In this document: piece by piece, positions 57,300 through 64,000 of the stretch | Position numbering within the stretch: the first letter of the stretch is position 1 | Layout: each line of letters begins with the position of its first letter | Assembly (NCBI GenBank): GCA_947034885.2 | Contig: OX344754.2 | Location: 19,672,501 to 19,736,500, forward strand | Length of the DNA stretch: 64,000 nt | DNA from: Thuidium tamariscinum | Lineage: Eukaryota > Streptophyta > Bryopsida > Hypnales > Thuidiaceae | Direction: 5' to 3' | The notes under the pieces: model-generated | Database searches by the model: none | Told to the model about the DNA's origin: nothing | Seen by the model: the letters and a program-made list of their open reading frames with translations, nothing else | Program-made: the position numbers and the translations under genes

Positions 57300-58428
57300 C
57301 CTAGGACGTTGTGACGGCTATGAATCTTCTTGTTTTTCAAGCAATAACAGTAGACTTTTTAGAAGAAGAAGCATTACATCCATTGTAATAGTTGAATAGA
57401 GAATTGCATAATTTTTTTTTTTTTTTTTTTAAAACGGTTTCACCATTGGAATTAATGCGTTTCAATTTGATGCAAGACCTGTCACCAATTTAGTTTTTGT
57501 GTCCATTTGAAGCTTTGATTCATCCTATTTGGACTAATAATGAGAAAGTTATGGACAGTCTTGTTTTTTGGACAATGTACGCATCTTCAACCCTAAACAG
57601 CTTGTAGAATTTATTTTTGAGTGCAATTTTAAATTTGTACCATTTTTTTTTTCTTAAAGCTTAAGTTTGTTTTCAAGAACAATCCCACCGTTCGGATTAT
57701 GGTTTTTTTATTCAATATAAGGGCTATTAAGAATTCAGTTTTTTCTTCAACTTTGGACCTACTTCTACTTAACAATTTTTTTTAATGTGGAAATCAAGTG
57801 TTGGCATTGTAAAATTTTTTTTACGAACTCTCAACTCAAATGCTGAAGATAAAAAATTTTGACCTCATGGTGTGTATTGCAAAAAAAATCCAGAAATGGC
57901 CATCAAAGTCACCTGAAATTGCAGGGCGTAGTTGAAAAAAACTTTGTTTTCCAACTTTGAATGCTCATATCTTCCAATCCGTACGGTCAAACTTCATGAA
58001 ATTTTTACCACATGTTAGAGAAGTGAAGTACAAGATCCTATGGTTAGATTCTAAGAAAAAAAGTGTTCTTAGGTTTCTTGAGTGATTGCAGCAGAAATGG
58101 CAGTTTTCAGTGGTTTGATAGTCAGAAAATGCCTTGGTAACTTAGGGGTTAATTTGTTTTTGGGGCAAACATAATGAACACACAAACTCACAGCTTTGGA
58201 AATAAGGAGGAAGCATAGAAGCTTCACAAAGAAAATGGGACATAATTGGATCGGAATTTACAAATAGGCATACTGAAAATTTATATTCAAAAAATGGCGA
58301 ACATCCTCATATCGTCCTTATGCCAATCTATATCCTATGGCAAGAATATACAAAAATCGATTGCTAATTACTATATTTCTATTTTAAAACAACCATTGTT
58401 TCGCTACAATCTTCCAAACCCTAAACCC
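57300..58428 (+). repeat. AT-rich dispersed repeat, 3' flank of second unit
   Basis: 58428 leftward to about 57898 is nearly identical to 1-535; the rest has diverged relatives at 37190, 43560 and 60600. Confidence 0.7.
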
Positions 58429-59502
58429 TCACTCAGATTCCGAATCGGTGTCATCTTTGCGAGTTGGGCCAATTGAACCAGATCCAAAAGTCCCGAGAAA
58501 TGGTCCACCACCCCATATGTCTCCAGATCCGCTTGATGCACCTCCATGCCCATAATTTCCATAGTAAGGTCCTCCAAAAGTTGGAGGAGGAATTGAATCA
58601 TCACGCTGAGATCCCCTGTGCCGTGTATCATTATAAGAACTACTTCCAGAGAATCCAGGATAGTACTGAGAACTACCTTGGTTGGAACCATAATCACGTG
58701 TGGTTCCTTGGCTACCTTGGTAGTTGCCATAGCCACCTCGAGGGTCATTACTGTAGTGTGGATCACTTTGGCGATTTTGGGTCCCATAAACACTATGGTC
58801 ATGTTGATACGATCCATGATGCCCATGTGGTCGACCACGATCCTCGAGACTTCGTTGCATTGCATCTCGCATTTCTTGCTCGTATTGGATGTCTTCGCGT
58901 TCTTGTCTACGCCGAGGTATCTCTCCAAATGACACAGGCGTTGAAGCATCCTTCTCCTCCTCCTCCTCCGACCAATCATCCTCAGCATCCGACAATACAA
59001 CCGGTGCATATCCAAGTTGGCCTCGGTTAGACCACTCTGGCATACAATCACTTATACCAGTCCAACTCGTATAAATAACAGCATCAGTACGATGCAGTTT
59101 GTGGACATTTTTGCCGTAAATTGTGCGCCAATCCACATCTTTGTGGAGCACAATCTCTGCCCAAACCATGGCCATGTTGGAGTAGTTCATCACATTCGGT
59201 TTGGAGTCACGTATTTTAGCTGACCGTGTGACTTCCTCATACCGGTGGACAAAGTGCTTGCTTAGGCACGTCGAAATTTGTCCCTCCCAACGACGAACTT
59301 GCTGTTCAGCACGTTCTCTTGACCACATTTTTGAGAGGTGCGTCATTTTGACGTACTTCTTGCATATTGTGCAGTCCCAAGATTTCTTCGGCTCCTCCTC
59401 CCATCCAGGTTCTGCTACACACAAAGGGTTTGCCCAATCCTCCCAATTCATGTCTTGGGATTTGCCCTTGGAACTAGATTTTGGTTTATCGTTGCGAGGC
59501 AT
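58429..59502 (-). CDS. Second copy of the C-x31-C-x3-H-x2-H protein, 357 aa
   Basis: It is a near-identical relative of 536-1615: same ATG context (MPRNDKPKSS), CKKYVKM at residue 47, CLSKHFVH, the acidic run two residues shorter, and the same Gly/Tyr/Ser-rich tail ending DDTDSESE. The reading frame is fully open. The unit continues to the array at 59700-60000 and the terminus at 60102. It reads inward from that terminus. Function unknown; it is the better-preserved representative together with the first copy. Confidence 0.7.
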   Translation of the reverse strand: MPRNDKPKSSSKGKSQDMNWEDWANPLCVAEPGWEEEPKKSWDCTICKKYVKMTHLSKMWSRERAEQQVRRWEGQISTCLSKHFVHRYEEVTRSAKIRDSKPNVMNYSNMAMVWAEIVLHKDVDWRTIYGKNVHKLHRTDAVIYTSWTGISDCMPEWSNRGQLGYAPVVLSDAEDDWSEEEEEKDASTPVSFGEIPRRRQEREDIQYEQEMRDAMQRSLEDRGRPHGHHGSYQHDHSVYGTQNRQSDPHYSNDPRGGYGNYQGSQGTTRDYGSNQGSSQYYPGFSGSSSYNDTRHRGSQRDDSIPPPTFGGPYYGNYGHGGASSGSGDIWGGGPFLGTFGSGSIGPTRKDDTDSESE

Positions 59503-59689
59503 GGTAATAAAATTACCCCAAAGTCCAGAATTAGGGTGATGGGAATTTCAGGGCCGCCCAAAAGCAAATATTAATTAAAACTCAATACTATGAAAGTATT
59601 CAAGTTTTAATCACAACCATCTCACCAAAATGAAAGGGGCTCACAGAGCTCGAGGCACTGGATTACCCACTTCAGAAGGCGGACGATTG

Positions 59690-60005
59690 TGCCTGAATGA
59701 GCCGTCCGCGATGCTACTTATACTCGCGAACGGTGGGCGACGTCTCCATCGAGATCGGACGGCCTTCAGAGCGGACGGGAGATCGTGCGGCCAGAAGTTG
59801 TCGTCGTCGGAGCGGACGGCCTGCGGACACGCGGACGGCCTGCGGACGCTCTCCACACCATCCGCCCGTCCGCACGACGTCCGCAGTCCGTCCGCACTCT
59901 GTCCGCCCGTCCGCAAGCCGGCGGCGTGCCCGTCCGCAAGCCGGCGGCGTGCCCGTCCGCACTGTGTCCGTCCAAAATGCCGTCCGCAAAAGTGTCCGGT
60001 CGTCC
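59690..60005. repeat. CGGACGG array of second unit
   Basis: It has the same position as the array at 1790-2245 but is shorter and with other unit arrangements, changing from CGGACGG to CCGTCCGC reading about 59860. Array length therefore changes faster than the flanking ORF. Confidence 0.85.
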
Positions 60006-60075
60006 GTCCGTTGGACGTACGTAAAAAAAATTTCAAATGTCAATGGACGTCCGAGGGTTAGCGCCTACGTCCCGT

Positions 60076-60102
60076 GGACGTCCGGACGTCTCGTCATCCC
60101 TG
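60076..60102 (-). repeat. hAT-like element terminus (CAGGGATGACGAG)
   Basis: On the minus strand it begins CAGGGATGACGAGACGTCCG, as at 2338. Sequence outside is atgcttct and unrelated to the first copy. Confidence 0.7.
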
Positions 60103-60599
60103 ATGCTTCTACCTTACATCGATACTTGAATTCTTGAAATTCATTGAGTAAGCAGTTTACACTGGTTTAGGTTCTGAAACCAACCAAGTTGATGTTAAAT
60201 CTTCTCGAAAATCAGAAATAAATGCTAGATTCTCTTTGCAATTTGCATGCATTTTGGGGAATTTGAACACTTCATGGAATAACTATGACTTTAGGTTTCA
60301 ATGTTCAAATTATATGTATCCAAAATTCACCTTAGGACCTGATAGAGAGGAATGATTTATATTACCGTAGTACGTTTTCAATTTCAACAAAAATTAATTT
60401 CTTTTGGAAGAATTTGTAATTCTAGGAAATTATAATGATACTAGTCTTAAATATTGGAAATTGTCAATATATGACAATTGACAAAGGAATATTCAAATTT
60501 AATGAAATTCCAATTGAAAGTTGGAATCCTAAAGGATCATTCACTTTTGGCCCTTGTGGGGAAACATGGGATTTGTGGTAGTACCTGCGGGCTGAAATT
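60103..60599. other. Flank of the second unit
   Basis: No gene is seen. Confidence 0.4.
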
Positions 60600-61200
60600 T
60601 CAAATTCGATCCTCATTTTTAGTTTTTTAAAACTTCTTCAGAAGATAAAAAAATTGATTAACTTCCATGGAATGTAATTTTTTTCACAATTGATTCCCAA
60701 TAACAACATCTATGATCCAATGAACTCAAAATATTGAAAATAAGGGACGGGGGGTTGAAAAAAACTAGAACAATCTCACCATTAAGATTATTGTGTTTCA
60801 ATCCCATGTTAGAGCTATTAATGATTTAGTTTTTCTTTCAATCTTGGACTTACTTGTATTTAACAATTTTTTGAATAATGAAAATCAAGCCTATTTTTCT
60901 TGAAATTTTTGTCTTAGACTTTCAACTCCCATCCAAGTTCTTCAAATTCCTTCAAAATTTTTAATTCAAGGTCCATACTCCGTACTCCATAGTTCCAAAA
61001 AAATCCACGAATAGCGATCAAAGTCATCTGATATTTTTGCCACTTTTTCCTAGATAAGTAAAGTACAAGATCCTAAGGTTAGATCCAAAGAAAAGTATTT
61101 TCTTGGTTTTCTTATAGTGAACGCAGCAGAAATGACAGTTCTGAGTGTTTTGTAACAAAAAAATGGCCTTGGTCCTTTAAGGGTTAACAATAAAGGGAGA
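60600..61200 (+). repeat. AT-rich dispersed repeat copy
   Basis: It shares phrases such as acaagatcctaaggttagat and cctttaagggttaa with the other copies. Confidence 0.6.
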
Positions 61201-61679
61201 GATTTATATTTTATAACCATATTTTATTGCAAGACATTCTCAACTCTCAAGTTCTAACTTGTAAGGGCCTAATATAACAATTTCTAAACAAATTAGATAA
61301 ATGTATCACCATACTTTCTACAATTCTACACTTGGAAGATGGTGACATTCATGATTGCATTAGAGGATGAGTGAAATTTGAAAATGATGCAATTATACTT
61401 GAAAAAAGATTTCAAAATGTGAAAAATTATAGAATCCTTCATTTCAATGTAAGTGAATGTAAATATGAAGGAGTGTACTTCAAATGATTTTACCCCTTAC
61501 TGCCTTACTGGTTTGCATTTAGAAATATGTAAAGAGTATATGTTTTCTCTATTAAAGTAGGGTGCATACATTTTTTAAATTAATAATGTGTTGGATCCTT
61601 GAATCATTCATCAATTTATTTTCACTATTTATTATTTTATATGACACCCATATTCCCATAATGCAAAAATGATGAAGAA

Positions 61680-61722
61680 GCTAGGGTTTAGGTTCTAGGG
61701 TTTAAGGTTTAGGGTTTGGGCT
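61680..61722 (+). repeat. Degenerate telomere-type repeat
   Basis: agggtttaggttctagggtt and the next bases give about five TTTAGGG-like units. Confidence 0.6.
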
Positions 61723-62149
61723 TGTCTACACTCTACAAAAGTGGACGTCGATGCTATTCAGATAGGGTGTAGGGTTGAGGACTTACTTTCTTTAAAAATT
61801 TTAATGTGCAGAATGAAACTCAATTTCACACATACATAATACATTGAACATTGGATGCTTTTTCCAACCCTTCCCATTTTTACCCCTAAAAGCCCGCACT
61901 TTTTTTTTGGGATGTATAGAAATTTTGGGTAGGTACCTACTACTTACGAGCGCGGATATCCAGATTTGAGGCTAAAATTTGAATGGAATTGACTAATTGA
62001 GTCAATTGACCAATGTGGGGGCGAGGAAGATCTGTCATATGCACCAAATTTTCATGGCATTTGAAAACACCGGTCAAAGGTTATAGCCTAATATGTTACT
62101 ATTTTTTCGTAACAGGGCATTTCATGTAAATCAGAGAAAATCACTTATT
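61723..62149. other. Intergenic, no gene seen
   Basis: No coding signal. Confidence 0.4.
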
Positions 62150-62890
62150 TCATAAACAAGAATTCCACAAATTCATTTTCTAGAGTTCTGGATACACGTG
62201 AAGTTTTGAATCATTCCATTTTGATGAATGAGTCAAAAGTGATGTGGATTTTCTGTTTCCGGGTAATTTTGGATTTCCTACTCTAAAATAAACTTTGAAA
62301 TCCTTTATCTTATCCAACTTCCAATATTTTTGGACGAAAATAAAATCGTAGGATGTAGATACATTATTACAACATTTCAAATTTGCGACCATTGGAAATT
62401 TGGGATTGGGAATTTTCAATTCCATATTTCAACTGTAAATAATGTAGTGCGTTTTATCATTCTCTACTACTACATATTTACTGGTTTTTTCCTATACGTT
62501 GTACTATTCCAAATGATTTGAAAATTTTTAAGCATGTGCCCAACTTCTGTAGGAAAACAAATCCAAAGAAGCACGACCATTTAGGTCATTTTTTCATAGA
62601 AATGTGAGCTTGGGAAGTGCAGCTGCCTTGCTTTTTGGCTTTCACAGTGTAAAAAAAATGATTTCAGTTAATTTGAATGCTTATATCTTGTAATCCACTC
62701 GATGGAAATGTTTGAAATTTTTACCACATGCTTTTGATACTATACAATACAATATCCTACAATCAGATATGTCAAAAAAAGTTGTTTTCCAAAGATTTTG
62801 GTACTTGTACTAGAAATGGCAGTTTTGGTTTCTTGGAGGCAATTGGAGCGCTTTTGGTGAAAGTATATTGACGGTCCTTTAAGGGTTCAA
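62150..62890 (+). repeat. AT-rich dispersed repeat copy
   Basis: Contains gaagttttgaatcattccat, aatttttaccacatg and ggtcctttaagggttcaa, as in the other copies. It adjoins the minisatellite and array. Confidence 0.55.
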
Positions 62891-62906
62891 GCTTTAAATA
62901 TGACTT

Positions 62907-63097
62907 CTGGAGAACCCAATGTTCACTTTGGACTTGTGGAATCCAATGTCGACTTTTCACTTTTGGAATCCAATGTTCAGTTTGGACTTGTGGAATCCAA
63001 TGTCGACTTTTCACTTTTGGAATCCAATGTTCAGTTTGGACTTGTGGAATCCAATGTCGACTTTTCACTTTTGGAATCCAATGTTCAGTTTGGACTT
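62907..63097. repeat. 54-bp minisatellite made of two 27-bp halves
   Basis: Three and a half units; each 54-bp unit is two related 27-mers beginning AATCCAATGT. The period is a multiple of three, so open frames on both strands with 18-residue repeats appear (minus strand WIPKVKSRH, WIPQVQTEH). I do not treat them as a gene. Confidence 0.85.
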
Positions 63098-63114
63098 GAA
63101 ATCTGAGCGGTCGG

Positions 63115-63390
63115 CAGGGTGGACGCCTTTGTCGGACGCCCAATCGGTCGTCAAGGCGGACGGGCAGGTCCGAAGGGCGGACGGGGGGAGGTCGGACGGC
63201 GAAGTCATCCGCCGGACGTTGGGCGGTCGGCAGAGCGGACGGGCGGATGACGGGCCTATCGTCGGACGACCCGAGGCGGACGCCCCGTCCGACGACGGTC
63301 CGCACTGGTCGTCCGCCGGTCCGGTGCCGGACCTGTCTAGGTCTGGTGGCGGACGGGTATATGGTCGGACGGCCCCTTCATTTTCCCTCA
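63115..63390. repeat. CAGGGTGGACG terminus candidate and CGGACGG array
   Basis: CAGGGTGGACGCCTTTGTCG at 63115 is followed by CGGAC and CCGTCC motifs in both directions to 63390. The position relative to the downstream ORF equals that at 37620. The CAGGG could be coincidental. Confidence 0.65.
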
Positions 63391-63602
63391 CTTCTTCTCT
63401 CCTCACGAAGTGACCCAAGTCGGATGTGCTACTTATTGCCACGTGTGAGTGTGTGGTGCTAGTTGCTCCTACTTGGCGGAGAGAAGGGGTCATTACTTTT
63501 TCACGTCGAAGCTTTGACCGATTGTATTACGAAGACACGTTTCATATCCTCCGATTCACAGAATTTTGATTTGCAAGGACTTGTAAATTCGGATTCTCTA
63601 TC

Positions 63603-64000
63603 ATGGCTACAGACAACGGTGCAGGTACTGATGGGATGAATTCAGGAGGTGACCAGAAAAAGCGAAATAAAGCGAAGGGGACTACATATGGACTACACTA
63701 TGAAATTTTGGATGATCCGAACATCATAGCAGAGAGCGGTTGGGAAAATGAGACCGCAGATTATTGGACCTCCAAACTATGTAAGCAGTACGTTAAAATG
63801 TACCACATCAACAAGTTGTGGCCTCGGGATGCACACGCACGCCAAACTGCGGATTTCAACTGTAAACCACACGGTTGCATTGACCCGCACTTTGTCCATC
63901 GAGCGACAGAGGTGTGGGGGGCCATATTTGGCCCTAAACCAATGTCTAAAGGGTACATCAACTACAGCTTGGCGTCCATGGTGTATGCAGAACTGAGATT
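63603..64000 (+). CDS. C-x31-C-x3-H-x2-H protein, 5' part, cut by window end
   Basis: ATG at 63603 gives MATDNGAGTD; the frame is open to the window edge (132 codons). It has LHYEILDDPN, GWENE, CKQYVKMYHINKLWPRD (Cys60) and CIDPHFVH (Cys92, His96, His99), then KGYINYSLASMVYAEL. It is closest to the RING ORF at 48299, so the missing part may include a coiled coil and RING. It reads inward from the 63115 array. 213 bp separate array and ATG. Confidence 0.7.
   Translation, partial: MATDNGAGTDGMNSGGDQKKRNKAKGTTYGLHYEILDDPNIIAESGWENETADYWTSKLCKQYVKMYHINKLWPRDAHARQTADFNCKPHGCIDPHFVHRATEVWGAIFGPKPMSKGYINYSLASMVYAELR

Noticed and set aside
62907..63097. CRISPR-like array
   Set aside because: There are no unique spacers; it is a simple tandem repeat in a plant nuclear genome.

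Overview
The window is nuclear DNA from a land plant. It contains (TTTAGGG)n telomere-type repeats, a 19-exon leucine-rich-repeat receptor kinase with plant splice sites, CACTA and hAT transposons, and fragments of a plant SUVH-type SRA protein. I cannot name the species. The sequence is AT-rich and repeat-rich, with one clearly intact host gene in 64 kb.

Layout. 1-2338: the end of a transposon-like unit: an AT-rich segment, a 359-codon ORF on the minus strand, a CpG-dense CGGACGG array, then a terminus reading CAGGGATGACGG on the minus strand. 2339-8427: a degraded CACTA-type region with a frameshifted transposase-like ORF. 8428-15573: three copies of a roughly 1.4-1.5 kb repeat, the left one inverted, each carrying a 96-bp exon-like ORF. 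16072-18735: a small CACTA element and a broken hAT transposase, itself hit by a 79-bp palindromic MITE. 19762-33091 (minus): the LRR receptor kinase, whose 19 exons join in phase to 990 residues. 33.1-37.6 kb: AT-rich DNA. 37620-48720: a composite of CGGACGG arrays with an SRA-domain pseudogene, a hAT transposase, and a long ORF joining a new domain to a coiled coil and RING finger. 49-57 kb: AT-rich DNA, a hAT remnant, a fourth array type and an atypical protein kinase ORF. 57.3-60102: a second copy of the first unit. 62.9-64 kb: a 54-bp minisatellite, another array and the start of another member of the new domain family, cut by the window edge.

The main pattern is a recurring chassis: a CAGGG hAT-like terminus (visible in four cases), an adjacent array of CGGACGG motifs, then an ORF reading inward. 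The cargo differs each time: a putative zinc-binding domain conserved as C-x31-C-x3-H-x2-H (four members), a RING protein, an atypical kinase, an SRA 5-methylcytosine reader, or the hAT transposase itself. A dispersed AT-rich repeat lies beside most units. I read the arrays as subterminal transposase-binding sites and the units as a hAT-related family that carries regulatory domains. Several cargo ORFs have in-frame stops, every one of which could arise from a C-to-T change in a CAA, CAG or CGA codon, so most copies are probably inactive.
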